Origin: Paraburkholderia lacunae | GTDB lineage: Bacteria > Pseudomonadota > Gammaproteobacteria > Burkholderiales > Burkholderiaceae | Length of the DNA: 64,000 bases | Assembly: GCF_003353175.1 (NCBI RefSeq) | Contig: NZ_QHKS01000010.1 | Coordinates: 186,001-250,000, forward strand | Direction: 5' to 3' | Shown: positions 17,200 through 26,397 of the stretch, in pieces | Layout: each line of letters opens with the position of its first letter | How positions within the stretch are numbered: position 1 is the first letter of the stretch | Translations under genes and position numbers: made by a program | Notes under the pieces: generated by a model | The model's database searches: none | What the model was told of the DNA's origin: nothing | Seen by the model: the letters and a program-made list of their open reading frames with translations, nothing else

Positions 17200-18635
17200 C
17201 AGGCGCCTCCGAACACGTCGACGTTGCTGAACACGCAAGCCGGCGAGGCATGGCCGACGCGAATGATCTGCGCCGGTTCGCCCTTGCCGCACATCGACGT
17301 GCCGTACACCTCGCGCGTGCCCGCATTGCCCACCGCGCTCAGGCTGCGCCAGAAATTCGCCGAGATGCCGCGATAGTTCGGCTGCTTCACGACCTGGGCT
17401 AGCTGGCCGTTTTCGATCAGCTGGCCGAACTCGCAGCCGAACTGAAATTTGTTGCGATGGTCGTCGATCGACCAGGAGGTGTTGGTGCGCATCAGAATGC
17501 CGTGTTCGATGTTGCCGATCATGTCGTCCAGCGAACTGTGGCCGGGTTCGATATTCAGATTCGCCATGCGGTCGATCGGCGGCCGGTTCCAGTTCGACGC
17601 CCGCGAATTGGCGACGCCCGGCATCTGCGCGCGTTGCTGCGAGAGCGCGCCGCCAAGCGGCCGTTCAAGCACGCCGTCGCGAATCAGATACTGCTTGCGC
17701 GCTTCGCTGCCGTCGTCGTCGAACGCGTACGCGGCGGCTTCCTCGCGCAGTTCCGGATCGAAAGTGACGTTCAGCAGCTCCGAACCGTAGCGGTACGAAC
17801 CGAACATCTCCTGCTTGACGAAGCTCCAGCCCGCGAAGTTGCGCTCGTCGCCGAGAATGCGGTCGAGTTCGAGCGGATGGCCGATCGACTCGTGAATCTG
17901 CAGCATCATCTGATCGGGCATCAGCAGCAGATCGCGCTTGCCCGAAGGGCAATTCGGCGCGGCCAGCAACTGCAATGCTTCATGGGCGACCCGCACGCCC
18001 GAGCCTTCGAAGCCGAAGCGCGCCAGCACTTCGATGCCGCCCTGCCCGAGCGTGCCGTAGTCGCCGCCGAGCGTGCGCACCTGGGTGTCCCCGTTCGCAT
18101 GAGCGGCCACGCTCAATTGCGGCATGACAAAGCGGAACTGCTGATCGATCCGCACGCCGTCGCCGGTGATGTAAAGCTGATCGGTATGCGTGATCTGCAC
18201 AGCCGCCACCCGCTCGACGATACGGGCATCGAGATTCGCGCTCGCGCATTCCACGCCCAACAGGTCGAGCCATTCGGCGCGGCCGGGTAACGCGCGCTGC
18301 GCATTCGGCGACACATAGCGGCCGCTCGCAGCCGGACGCGCCACCTCGCGATGATCGATCAGCGAGAGCGCGGCGCTCGCCTCCGCGCGCGCGGTCGCTA
18401 TGTCGAGCGCGGCCTGCAAACCAGCGGCGGACAGATTCGCCGTGGCCGCGTAGCCCGCTCCCGCGCCCACCCAGGCGATCAGCATCGCACCGCGATCGCG
18501 CACCGTGCGCAGCGGCTGGGCGATGTCGTTGCGGATTTCATGGTCGTCGATCTGTTCGTCGACAATGCGCAGCGACCAGAACGCCGCACGGCTCGTCAGC
18601 GACCGGGCGGCTTGCGCCCAACGTTCGTCAATCAT
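17199..18635 (-). CDS. TldD-like zinc metalloprotease
   Basis: 478 residues from the ATG at 18635. The catalytic HExxxH is HESIGHPLE (His248, Glu249, His253), and the C-terminal MCGKGEPAQ segment matches the TldD family, where it helps complete the site. With its TldE-like partner it should form a heterodimeric cytoplasmic protease for peptide processing. It begins 25 bp after the yejF-like stop, so it is in the same operon as the transporter. The most economical reading is that the pair degrades or activates the imported peptide. The frame is open upstream to 18680, but those residues overlap yejF. Confidence 0.86.
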   Translation of the reverse strand: MIDERWAQAARSLTSRAAFWSLRIVDEQIDDHEIRNDIAQPLRTVRDRGAMLIAWVGAGAGYAATANLSAAGLQAALDIATARAEASAALSLIDHREVARPAASGRYVSPNAQRALPGRAEWLDLLGVECASANLDARIVERVAAVQITHTDQLYITGDGVRIDQQFRFVMPQLSVAAHANGDTQVRTLGGDYGTLGQGGIEVLARFGFEGSGVRVAHEALQLLAAPNCPSGKRDLLLMPDQMMLQIHESIGHPLELDRILGDERNFAGWSFVKQEMFGSYRYGSELLNVTFDPELREEAAAYAFDDDGSEARKQYLIRDGVLERPLGGALSQQRAQMPGVANSRASNWNRPPIDRMANLNIEPGHSSLDDMIGNIEHGILMRTNTSWSIDDHRNKFQFGCEFGQLIENGQLAQVVKQPNYRGISANFWRSLSAVGNAGTREVYGTSMCGKGEPAQIIRVGHASPACVFSNVDVFGGA

Positions 18636-18660
18636 TCGAGGTTCCCGTATGAGTCCGTGC

Positions 18661-20289
18661 TCAGCCAGCCGCCGGCACAACCAGCGACGATGCCAGCAGC
18701 GACTGAGTATAGGGATGCGAAGGCGCGTGCAACACGTCGAGCGTGTCGCCGGCTTCCACGATGCGTCCCGACTTCATCACGATCACGCGATGCGCCATGG
18801 CTCGCATTACCGCCAGATCGTGCGTGATGAACAAGTAGCTAAGCTTGTACTTTTTCTGCAGATTTGTCAGCAGGTTCAGCACCTGCTTCTGGATCGACAC
18901 GTCGAGTGCGCTGGTCGGCTCGTCGAGCACCAGCAACTCGGGCTCGACCGCCAGTGCGCGCGCAATCGCAATGCGCTGGCGCTGCCCGCCGGAAAACTCA
19001 TGCGGATAGCGCAGCATCGCGTCGGCGGGCATGCCGACCTCTTCGAGCAGACCGGCCACGCGCGCGCGCCGCGCCTTGGCGTCCACTCCCGGCCGATGCA
19101 TGACGAGACCCTCGCCGACGATCTGCTCCACCGTCATGCGCGGCGACAGCGAACCGAACGGGTCCTGAAACACGACCTGCATGCGCGAATACAGCGCACG
19201 GCGCGAGGTGGCGGTCTTAAGCGTCGACAACGGCATGCCGTCGATGTGGATGTAGCCCGCGGCCGGCTGCTGCAAGCCGAGCACGGTGGCCGCCAGCGTC
19301 GACTTGCCGGAACCCGACTCGCCGACGATGCCGAGCGTCTCGCCGCGCAGCACGCTCAAATCGACCTCCTGTACCGCGCGAAATGTCGAGCGCTGGAACA
19401 GCGAACGCCAGCCTTTCGCGGACGTGCGGTAATCGACGGCGAGCCCCTGCACTTCGAGCAGACGCCGCGTGCCGGCTTCGATCGGCTCGATCGCGCGTTG
19501 CGGGGCGCTGTCGAGCAGGCGCTTTGTGTACGGATGCTGCGGATCGGCGAACAAGGCTTCGGTCGTATTGGTTTCGACCAGCACGCCCTTCTCCATCACC
19601 GCGACGCGCTGCGCGAAGCCCCTGACCAGATTCAGGTCATGCGTGATCAGCAGCACGGCCATGCCGCGCTCGGCCGCCTCCTGTTCCTGCAACGCGATCA
19701 GCAAATCGACGATTTGCTGGCGCACGGTGACGTCGAGTGCGGTGGTGGGTTCGTCGGCGAGGAGCAGGCGCGGACGGCACGCGAGCGCCATCGCGATCAT
19801 CGCGCGCTGCCGCTGGCCGCCGGACAGTTGATGTGGAAAGCTGTCGATGCGCCGCTGCGGCTCGGGAATGCCGGTCCGTCTGAGCAATTCGATGCCGCGC
19901 TCGCGCGCCGCGTTCGGCCGCAGGCCCTCGTGCAGGCGCAAGCTTTCGGCGATCTGCTTGCCGATCGTGAAGAGCGGATTGAGCGCCGTCATCGGTTCCT
20001 GAAACACCATCGCGACGTCGGCGCCGCGAATCCCGCGCATCTGCTGCTCGGTTTTTTGCAGCAGATCTTCGCCGTCGAGCAGCATGCGCCCGCTCAACCC
20101 GGCATGCTCGACGAGGCGCAGAATCGACAACGCGGTGACGCTCTTGCCCGACCCCGATTCGCCGACCAGCGCAACCCGCTCGCCGCGCGCGATCGAGAGG
20201 CTCAGTTCGTGCACTGCGACCTTCTCGCCGAAACGCACGGAGAAGCGGTCGATTTCCAGCAAAGGGCGGTTCAGCTTCGGGTCGCTCAT
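18661..20289 (-). CDS. yejF: YejF-like dual ATPase of a peptide ABC importer
   Basis: 542 residues containing two complete ABC ATPase domains, as in YejF and unlike the split DppDF/OppDF. Walker A motifs are ALVGESGSGKSVTAL (around residue 40) and GIVGESGSGKSTLA (around 325); ABC signatures are LSGGQRQRAMIA and FSGGQRQRIAIA; both Walker B motifs read LLLADEP or LLVLDEP. It energises the YejBE permease at the cytoplasmic side. The ATG at 20289 overlaps the yejE stop (ATGA). An open frame further upstream is only the antisense-like reading of yejE. Confidence 0.93.
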   Translation of the reverse strand: MSDPKLNRPLLEIDRFSVRFGEKVAVHELSLSIARGERVALVGESGSGKSVTALSILRLVEHAGLSGRMLLDGEDLLQKTEQQMRGIRGADVAMVFQEPMTALNPLFTIGKQIAESLRLHEGLRPNAARERGIELLRRTGIPEPQRRIDSFPHQLSGGQRQRAMIAMALACRPRLLLADEPTTALDVTVRQQIVDLLIALQEQEAAERGMAVLLITHDLNLVRGFAQRVAVMEKGVLVETNTTEALFADPQHPYTKRLLDSAPQRAIEPIEAGTRRLLEVQGLAVDYRTSAKGWRSLFQRSTFRAVQEVDLSVLRGETLGIVGESGSGKSTLAATVLGLQQPAAGYIHIDGMPLSTLKTATSRRALYSRMQVVFQDPFGSLSPRMTVEQIVGEGLVMHRPGVDAKARRARVAGLLEEVGMPADAMLRYPHEFSGGQRQRIAIARALAVEPELLVLDEPTSALDVSIQKQVLNLLTNLQKKYKLSYLFITHDLAVMRAMAHRVIVMKSGRIVEAGDTLDVLHAPSHPYTQSLLASSLVVPAAG

Positions 20290-21401
20290 CGCGGTCCTCC
20301 GCCGAAGGCCGAGCCGCGCGAGCGCGTATCCAGCGCGTTGCGCAGCGCGTCGCCCATGAAGGTCAGCAGCAGCAGCGTAGTCACGAGCGCCGCAAACGCC
20401 GACAACGAAATCCACCAGGCGTCGAGATTGTTCTTGCCCTCCTGAAGCAACTCGCCGAGGCTCGGTGTCGGCGGCGGCACGCCCAGGCCGAGAAAGTCGA
20501 GACTCGTCAGCGAGAGGATCGCCGCGCTCATGCGAAACGGCAGAAACGTAATCACCGGCGTCAGGCTGTTGGGCAGGACATGACGCCACATGATCTGCCA
20601 GTTCGACAGGCCCATCGTGCGCGCCGCCTTCACGTAATCGAGTGAACGGTTGCGCAGGAATTCGGCGCGCACGTAGTCGGACAGCACGAGCCAGCCGAAC
20701 ATCGAAAGAAGAATGAACAGCAGCCAAAGGGTCGGCTCGAATATCGACGCGAAGATGATCAGCAGATACAGATCCGGCATCGAGCTCCATATTTCGATCA
20801 GGCGTTGCCCGATCAGATCGGTGCGTCCGCCGTAAAAACCCTGCACCGCGCCGGTGAACACGCCGATCAGCACGCCGGACACAGTGAGCGCGAGCGCCAT
20901 CAGCACGGACAAACGGAAGCCGTACAGGAGCCGCGAGAGTACATCGCGACCGTACTGATCGGTGCCGAGCCAGTTGTTCGAGGACGGCGGCGCAGGATAC
21001 GGATGCGCCGCGAAGTAGTCGATCGTGTCGTAGTGGAAATGATTCGGCGGATAGAGGGCAAAGTTGCCTGCCGACTCGAGCCGCGAACGGATATACGGAT
21101 CGAGGTAGTTCGCGCGGGCCGGAAAGTCGCCGCCGAACAAGGTCTCCGGATAGTCCTTCACGATCGGAAAGTAGTAGTGGCCGTCATAGCGCACCACAAG
21201 CGGACGATCGTTGGCCAGCACTTCGCCGAGCAGACTGATCGCGAACAGCGCGGCGAAGATCACGAGGCTCCAGTAACCGAGCCGCTGGCGCTTGAAGCGC
21301 AGCCACGTGCGCCGCCAGGGCGAAGGCGACGCCGCGTGCGCGACGCCCGCCGCGTCAGCGGTCCAGGCGGTTGAATTGGATGCGGGGGTCGACGAGGACA
21401 T
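20286..21401 (-). CDS. yejE: YejE-like peptide ABC permease
   Basis: 371 residues. An N-terminal membrane anchor (residues 44-64) is followed by a large periplasmic loop with the YejE-type PHFHYDTIDYFAAHPYPAPPS-like stretch (shortened here: NHFHYDTIDYFAAHPYP) and NWLGTDQYGRDVLSRLLYG, then the BPD_transp_1 core with the EAA-like loop RTMGLSNWQIMWRHVLPN. The start overlaps the end of yejB by 47 bp; no clear ribosome site is seen, so translational coupling is likely. It forms the inner-membrane channel with YejB. Confidence 0.9.
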   Translation of the reverse strand: MSSSTPASNSTAWTADAAGVAHAASPSPWRRTWLRFKRQRLGYWSLVIFAALFAISLLGEVLANDRPLVVRYDGHYYFPIVKDYPETLFGGDFPARANYLDPYIRSRLESAGNFALYPPNHFHYDTIDYFAAHPYPAPPSSNNWLGTDQYGRDVLSRLLYGFRLSVLMALALTVSGVLIGVFTGAVQGFYGGRTDLIGQRLIEIWSSMPDLYLLIIFASIFEPTLWLLFILLSMFGWLVLSDYVRAEFLRNRSLDYVKAARTMGLSNWQIMWRHVLPNSLTPVITFLPFRMSAAILSLTSLDFLGLGVPPPTPSLGELLQEGKNNLDAWWISLSAFAALVTTLLLLTFMGDALRNALDTRSRGSAFGGGPR

Positions 21402-22407
21402 AGCAGACGTCAGCAATAAGTTTGGTTACGAGGCCGATCAGCGTGAACAGAAAGAGCGAGCCGAGCACGACCGGATAGTCCCGGCGAATCACCGAGTCGT
21501 ACGAGAGTTGACCCATGCCGTCGAGCGAGAACAGCGTTTCGATCAGTAGGTTGCCGTTCAGGAAAGCGCCGACAAATGCGGCGGGCAAACCTGTCAGCAA
21601 CGGAATCGCGGCATTGCGCAGCACGTGCTTCCACAGCACGTCGCGCTCCGGCGCGCCCTTGGCTCGGGCGGTCAAGACATATTGGCGGCCGATCTCTTCG
21701 AGAAACGTGTTCTTGGTCAGAATCGTGACGATCGCGAAGTTGCCCACTACCGAGGCCGCGACCGGCAGCACGATGTGCCACAGATAATCGAGTAACTTGC
21801 CGAAGGTGCTGAGTTCGCCGAAGTTGTCCGACGTGAGACCGCGCATCGGAAACACCTGCCAGAATGTGCCGCCGCCGAACAGCATCAGCAGCAGCACGCC
21901 GAGCACGAAGCCGGGAATCGCGTAGCCGGCCAGCACCAGCATGCTCGTCACGGTATCGAAGCGCGAGCCGTTGCGCACCGCTTTCGCAATGCCCAACGGC
22001 ACCGATATCAGATACGTGAGCAGCACCGTCCACACGCCGAGCGTGATCGACACCGGCAGCTTCGAACGGATCACGTCCCACACGCTGTCGTGCTGGAAGT
22101 ACGACTGGCCGAGGTCGAAGCTCGCGTAGTGCCTGAGCATCAGCAGGTAGCGCTCGAACGGCGGCTTGTCGAAGCCGAACTGCTTCCTGATCTGTTCGAT
22201 CTGCAACGGATCGACGCCCTGGCTGCCGTGATAGCCGCCCGATCCCGCCCCCGCCTCTCCGCCACGGCCAGTGCCGTGGCGGAGTTGCGTCATCACCTGT
22301 TCGACCGGCCCACCCGGCACGAACTGCGTGACGACAAAGGTCAGCGTGACCACGCCGAGCAGCGTCGGCACCATCAACAGCAAACGTCTGAGAATGTAGG
22401 CAAGCAT
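21355..22407 (-). CDS. yejB: YejB-like peptide ABC permease
   Basis: 350 residues with the standard N-terminus MLAYILRRLLLMVPTLLGV, a periplasmic loop that includes a Gly-rich stretch (GTGRGGEAGAGSGGYHG, residues 45-61), and the BPD_transp_1 core ending in a PLLTGLPAAFVGAFLNGNLL segment. The EAA-like loop is ARAKGAPERDVLWKHVLRN. It pairs with YejE. In E. coli the Yej importer takes up microcin C, and rhizobial relatives take up plant NCR peptides (family knowledge). The gap to yejA is 28 bp. Confidence 0.92.
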   Translation of the reverse strand: MLAYILRRLLLMVPTLLGVVTLTFVVTQFVPGGPVEQVMTQLRHGTGRGGEAGAGSGGYHGSQGVDPLQIEQIRKQFGFDKPPFERYLLMLRHYASFDLGQSYFQHDSVWDVIRSKLPVSITLGVWTVLLTYLISVPLGIAKAVRNGSRFDTVTSMLVLAGYAIPGFVLGVLLLMLFGGGTFWQVFPMRGLTSDNFGELSTFGKLLDYLWHIVLPVAASVVGNFAIVTILTKNTFLEEIGRQYVLTARAKGAPERDVLWKHVLRNAAIPLLTGLPAAFVGAFLNGNLLIETLFSLDGMGQLSYDSVIRRDYPVVLGSLFLFTLIGLVTKLIADVCYVLVDPRIQFNRLDR

Positions 22408-22435
22408 GCTTTACCCCGGTGAACTCGGTGCGACC

Positions 22436-24352
22436 TCAATGAGCCGCGGAGGTGACGGTCTGCGCGGTCTGTGGTTTCGCATACCAGTAGCTGACGACCC
22501 AGTCTTCGTACACATAGGACACCGGCACGACCTTCGGAAACCCAAGCGTGGTCTTGTAGCCGATCCGCGCGCCCGGCGCGTAGTACTCGGGCACGAGATA
22601 AAACGAGTTGATCAGCACACGGTCGAGCGCGCGCGTGGCTGCCTGCAGGTCGTCCAGACTGGTGGCCGCAAGCGCGGCGTGAATCAGCGCGTCGACCGCG
22701 CTGGAACGGATCCCCGGATAGTTGTCCGAACCGGGCTGTGACGCAGCCGCACTACCGAAGCGGCGCTGCAGTTCCGCGCCCGGAATCGTCACCGGGGGAT
22801 AGATGTACGTGGTCATGTCGTACTCGAAATTGTCGAGCCGCTTCTGGTACAACGCACTGTCGATCTCGCGCATATGCGCCTCAATGCCGAGCGTGCCGAG
22901 CGCCTGCATGTACGGCAGGATCAAACGGTCCATGCCGGGCTGGTCGTCCATGATCTCGATGGTCATCGGCGTGCCGTTCGCATCACGCAACGCGCCGTCG
23001 CGATAGTGCCAGCCGGCTTGCGCGAGCAGATCGCGCGCCACCCGCAGATTGCCGCGCAATGAATTCGGCGCGATGGTGTCGGGCTGCCTGAGCATTGGAC
23101 CGAACACTTCCGGCGACAGGCTCGCGCGATACGGTTCGAGCAGAGCGAGTTCCTTCGGGCCGGGCATGCCGGTCGCGCCGAACGGACTCGCGTCGAAATA
23201 GCTGTTGGTGCGCCGGTATTGACCGTGGAACATCATGCGGTTCATCCAGTCGTAGTCGAAGGCCATCGTCAATGCGCGGCGCACGCGCACATCCTGAAAC
23301 ATCGGCTTGCGCAGATTCATCAGGAGGCCCTGCATTTGCGCGGGACCGTCGGCGAACTCGCCCTTCTTCAGCAGACCGTTCCCGAAGTTCTTCCCGACGT
23401 ATTTGCGCGCCCACTGGGTCGCGCTGTATTCGACGATGACGTCCGCGTCGCCGGCCTTGAAAGCTTCGAGCTGGGTGTAGTGATCGTGATACAGCTTGAA
23501 CGTGATGCTCGCGAAGCGATACATGCCCCGCCGCGACGGCAGATTCGCGGCCCAGTAGTTCGGGTTGCGGCGATAGGCGATCTGCTTGTCGTTCTTGCGC
23601 GCTTCGATCAGATACGGGCCGCTCGCGATCGGCGCCTGGTTCGCAATCTGATCGAACGGCGCACGGGTGCCGTCGGCGCGCATGCCCCACTTCGGCGAGA
23701 AGATCGGCAGGTCGCCGGCAATCAGCGGCGCGCCGCGCTCGGCGCGCTTGAAATCGAAGCGCACCGTGGCCCGGTCGACCACCACGGCGCGCTTGATAAC
23801 CGAGAACTGCGCGTTGTATACCGGCGAAGCTTGCGGGCTCGTCAGCGTATCGAACGAATATTTGACGTCGGCAGCGGTGATCGGATCGCCGTTCGAAAAG
23901 CGCGCAGCCGGATCGATGTGGAAGGTCGCCGAACCGAGGTCCGGCGCCACCTCGACGTCATCGGCGATCAGCGGATACTCCGAGGCCAGTTCGTCCCAGC
24001 TGCGCTGCATCAGCGTATCGAACATCAGATGCAGAATGTCCGGTGCGGGCGCGCCGCGCACGAGGAACGGGTTCAGCGAGTCGTAGCTCTGCAGCTCGTC
24101 GAAGTTCTGGAAGCTGAGCGTGCCGTCGGCCGGCGCCGTCGGATCGGCGTAGTCGAAGTGCGTGAAATCAGCGGGATATCCAGGCTCGTCGTATTGGGAA
24201 ATCGACGGTTTGGCCTGCGCCGGCGCCGCGCTCAGGCTCACGCCAACGCACAGCGCGGCCAGCCATGCAGCGCCCAAGGTCGGCACCGGCATGCGCGCGA
24301 TCGCCCACACGGCGCGCGGCCAGCGAAACGTCACAAGTCTCATCTTCGGCAT
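22436..24352 (-). CDS. yejA: YejA-like periplasmic oligopeptide-binding protein
   Basis: About 638 residues with an unusually long signal region (Arg-rich start, hydrophobic TLGAAWLAALCVGVSLSAA, likely cleavage after AQA near residue 47) and the SBP_bac_5 fold of the YejA group: FDELQSYDSLNPFLVRG, PEYYAPGARIGYKTTLGFP near the C-terminus. It captures a peptide-like ligand in the periplasm and delivers it to YejBE. Start: ATG at 24352 or at 24343; no good ribosome site favours either. It lies 116 bp after tonB on the same strand. Confidence 0.88.
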   Translation of the reverse strand: MPKMRLVTFRWPRAVWAIARMPVPTLGAAWLAALCVGVSLSAAPAQAKPSISQYDEPGYPADFTHFDYADPTAPADGTLSFQNFDELQSYDSLNPFLVRGAPAPDILHLMFDTLMQRSWDELASEYPLIADDVEVAPDLGSATFHIDPAARFSNGDPITAADVKYSFDTLTSPQASPVYNAQFSVIKRAVVVDRATVRFDFKRAERGAPLIAGDLPIFSPKWGMRADGTRAPFDQIANQAPIASGPYLIEARKNDKQIAYRRNPNYWAANLPSRRGMYRFASITFKLYHDHYTQLEAFKAGDADVIVEYSATQWARKYVGKNFGNGLLKKGEFADGPAQMQGLLMNLRKPMFQDVRVRRALTMAFDYDWMNRMMFHGQYRRTNSYFDASPFGATGMPGPKELALLEPYRASLSPEVFGPMLRQPDTIAPNSLRGNLRVARDLLAQAGWHYRDGALRDANGTPMTIEIMDDQPGMDRLILPYMQALGTLGIEAHMREIDSALYQKRLDNFEYDMTTYIYPPVTIPGAELQRRFGSAAASQPGSDNYPGIRSSAVDALIHAALAATSLDDLQAATRALDRVLINSFYLVPEYYAPGARIGYKTTLGFPKVVPVSYVYEDWVVSYWYAKPQTAQTVTSAAH

Positions 24353-24468
24353 GCTTGAAGACGCACGCCGGTTGGGAGCCGGCGCGCGGTACATCGAATC
24401 GGCGCGAGCGGCGGCCGGTCGCCATCGCTCGCGTTGCTTTCCCCGGCAGCGCAGCACTGCGCCCCGGC

Positions 24469-25236
24469 TTACTGGTCGTCGTCGCCCGGTGTGGTCTTGA
24501 ACGAGAATGCGACTTCACCGACATAAGCCTCGGCGTTCTTCTCGCATCGATACGACTTCGCCGCGGCGATGACCGCCTCGTTGAACACCGAAGTGGGCGG
24601 GGTCACGCGCATGATCTTCACGTCGCTGACGCTGCCGTCCGGGCTGATCGACAGATGCGCGATCACGGTCGCCGAAATCCCTTCCTGCAGCGCGCGCCGC
24701 GGAATCTGCGGCTGTACGGCCTGACAATGACCGCGACCGTCGACCACCCCGTGCAACGCGGGTGGCGCCGCCGGCGCGGGCGGCGCGGCGGGCGCCGTGG
24801 CAGGACCCGGCGTCGCGTTCGCGGTCGCCAACGCGGGCGCGTTCGCGCTCGGACTGGCAGCGGGCGCGATGTTGGCCGGCTTCGGCGTGGGCGACGGCAC
24901 AGCAGGCGGCGGCCTGGGTGTCGGCAGCGGCTTGGGCTGGACCTGCTTCGGCACCGGCTTCGCAGGCGTGGGCGCGGGCGGCGGCTCGAGCTTCTTCACC
25001 TCGGGCGGCGGAGGCGGCGGCGCCATCTCCACCTGCATCACCTTGCGCTCGGGCGGCGGCGGCTGTTTGAAGCTCACCTGCGAAAGCCCGACGATCACCA
25101 GCAGCTCGACCGCGAGCGCGACCCCCACGGCCGTTTTCATGGACATGCGGCCATGATGCGCCGGCGTGGACGATGCCCAGAGCGCGCCGTTCAGGCGCCT
25201 TTGCGGGTCTTTCATGTCGAGTACCGGAGAGCTCAT
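24469..25236 (-). CDS. tonB: TonB energy transducer
   Basis: 255 residues. Order: a 30-residue cytoplasmic segment, one membrane anchor (about 33-52, TAVGVALAVELLVIVGLSQV), a Pro-rich periplasmic spacer (PPPPERKVMQVEMAPPPPPP onwards, to about 115), an Ala/Pro linker, and a C-terminal TonB domain (residues 160-250; GSVSDVKIMRVTPPTSVFNEA). It transmits the proton-motive force to outer-membrane receptors. The ATG overlaps the exbD stop (ATGA). Placement directly after the receptor and exbBD suggests a dedicated energiser rather than the global TonB. Confidence 0.93.
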   Translation of the reverse strand: MSSPVLDMKDPQRRLNGALWASSTPAHHGRMSMKTAVGVALAVELLVIVGLSQVSFKQPPPPERKVMQVEMAPPPPPPEVKKLEPPPAPTPAKPVPKQVQPKPLPTPRPPPAVPSPTPKPANIAPAASPSANAPALATANATPGPATAPAAPPAPAAPPALHGVVDGRGHCQAVQPQIPRRALQEGISATVIAHLSISPDGSVSDVKIMRVTPPTSVFNEAVIAAAKSYRCEKNAEAYVGEVAFSFKTTPGDDDQ

Positions 25237-25652
25237 GTCGTCGGATTTGTCGCCAGTGCAACCGAACTGATGCCCGCCGCGCGCACCAGGTCCATGACCT
25301 TGACGATGTTCTTGTAGCTCGTGCCTTCGTCGCCGGCGATCGCCACATCGACCTTCTTCGAGTCGTGCACCAGCCCTTGCAGATGCGCGGTCAGTTCAGT
25401 CGGCGTAACGGGCTTCGCGTCCAGGTAAATCTCGTCGGTCTTGGTGACGCCGATCGACACCTTCACCGTCTGCTGCAACTGCTCCGCCGTGCTCGATTGC
25501 GGCAGATCGAGCTTGATGCCCGCGCCCTGAATCATCTTCAGCGTGGCGAGCATGAAGAACACCAGCAGAAACATCATGATGTCGATCATCGGAATGATCT
25601 CGATGCGCGCCTTCTCTTCCGCGCCCAGGTAATGGCTGCGATGGTTACGCAT
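25233..25652 (-). CDS. exbD: ExbD biopolymer transport protein
   Basis: 139 residues: a short cytoplasmic tail, one membrane helix with the essential Asp in PMIDIMMFLLVFFML (around residues 21-35), and a periplasmic domain. It forms the proton channel with ExbB that powers TonB. It is 25 bp after exbB and overlaps tonB by 4 bp, so the three are translationally linked. Confidence 0.93.
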   Translation of the reverse strand: MRNHRSHYLGAEEKARIEIIPMIDIMMFLLVFFMLATLKMIQGAGIKLDLPQSSTAEQLQQTVKVSIGVTKTDEIYLDAKPVTPTELTAHLQGLVHDSKKVDVAIAGDEGTSYKNIVKVMDLVRAAGISSVALATNPTT

Positions 25653-25677
25653 GATCCTTCTCCTTCGATGCGGATTT

Positions 25678-26301
25678 TCAGGCGGCGAACCGCGACACGA
25701 GCAGCGATTTGATCAGGTCGAACTGGTTGACCGTCATGCGGATGCGCTTGTTGAAATAGTTCAGGAAGATCACGCAGATGATCGCGATCGTCAGACCGCA
25801 GGCGGTCGCCGTCAGCGCGTGGCCGATGCCGCCCGTGACGCCGTTCGGGTTCGCCGTGCCGCTCGTGCCGAGCACGTTGAACGACTCGACCATGCCGATG
25901 ATCGTACCGAGCAGGCCGAGCAGCGGGCCGAGCGTCACGGCCGTATCGAGAATCCACAGATTGCGGTCGAGACGCGGCATCTGGAACATGATGGTTTCTT
26001 CGAGCTCGCGCTCCACCACCGCCTCCGGTTTGCCCTGGACCTTCAACGCGCTTTTGACGAGTTCGCCTTGCACGGTCTGCTTGTAGTGTTCGGCGACCTT
26101 CTGTGCGTCGGACAGATTAGCCGGCTCGACCATCTTCAGATCATGTTCGAGCGTCTTGCCCGCCTTGACCGCCCGCGAGAAGAACATGAAACGCTCGACG
26201 ATGATCGAGATGCCCAGCAGGAAGATAAGGGCCAGCAGCGGAATCAGGCCCATCGATTGAACTGAATAGTTGATAAGGGTATTGAGCACGGGGAACTCCA
26301 A
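25678..26301 (-). CDS. exbB: ExbB/TolQ/MotA family proton channel protein
   Basis: 207 residues, three membrane segments, with the conserved LGPLLGLLGTIIGMVESF stretch (around residues 124-141) and GIGHALTATACGLTIAI after it. The context (TonB-dependent receptor before, exbD and tonB after) makes it ExbB rather than TolQ. GGAGTTCCCCGTG around the start fits an N-terminus MEFPVLNTLINYS. The gap to the receptor gene is 96 bp. Confidence 0.93.
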   Translation of the reverse strand: MEFPVLNTLINYSVQSMGLIPLLALIFLLGISIIVERFMFFSRAVKAGKTLEHDLKMVEPANLSDAQKVAEHYKQTVQGELVKSALKVQGKPEAVVERELEETIMFQMPRLDRNLWILDTAVTLGPLLGLLGTIIGMVESFNVLGTSGTANPNGVTGGIGHALTATACGLTIAIICVIFLNYFNKRIRMTVNQFDLIKSLLVSRFAA

Positions 26302-26397
26302 AGTACGTCTATAACAAAGTTAAGCCGCTCCGGTGAGGATGACCGGGAGCCGGAGCGGCCGACCGACTAAACAGACTGCGGGTGCATCAAAAAAGCG

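Noticed and set aside
18505..20445. Open frame of about 645 codons opposite yejF
   Set aside because: Low-complexity Arg/Gln/His composition, no ribosome site and no family; antisense to two well-defined ATPase domains.
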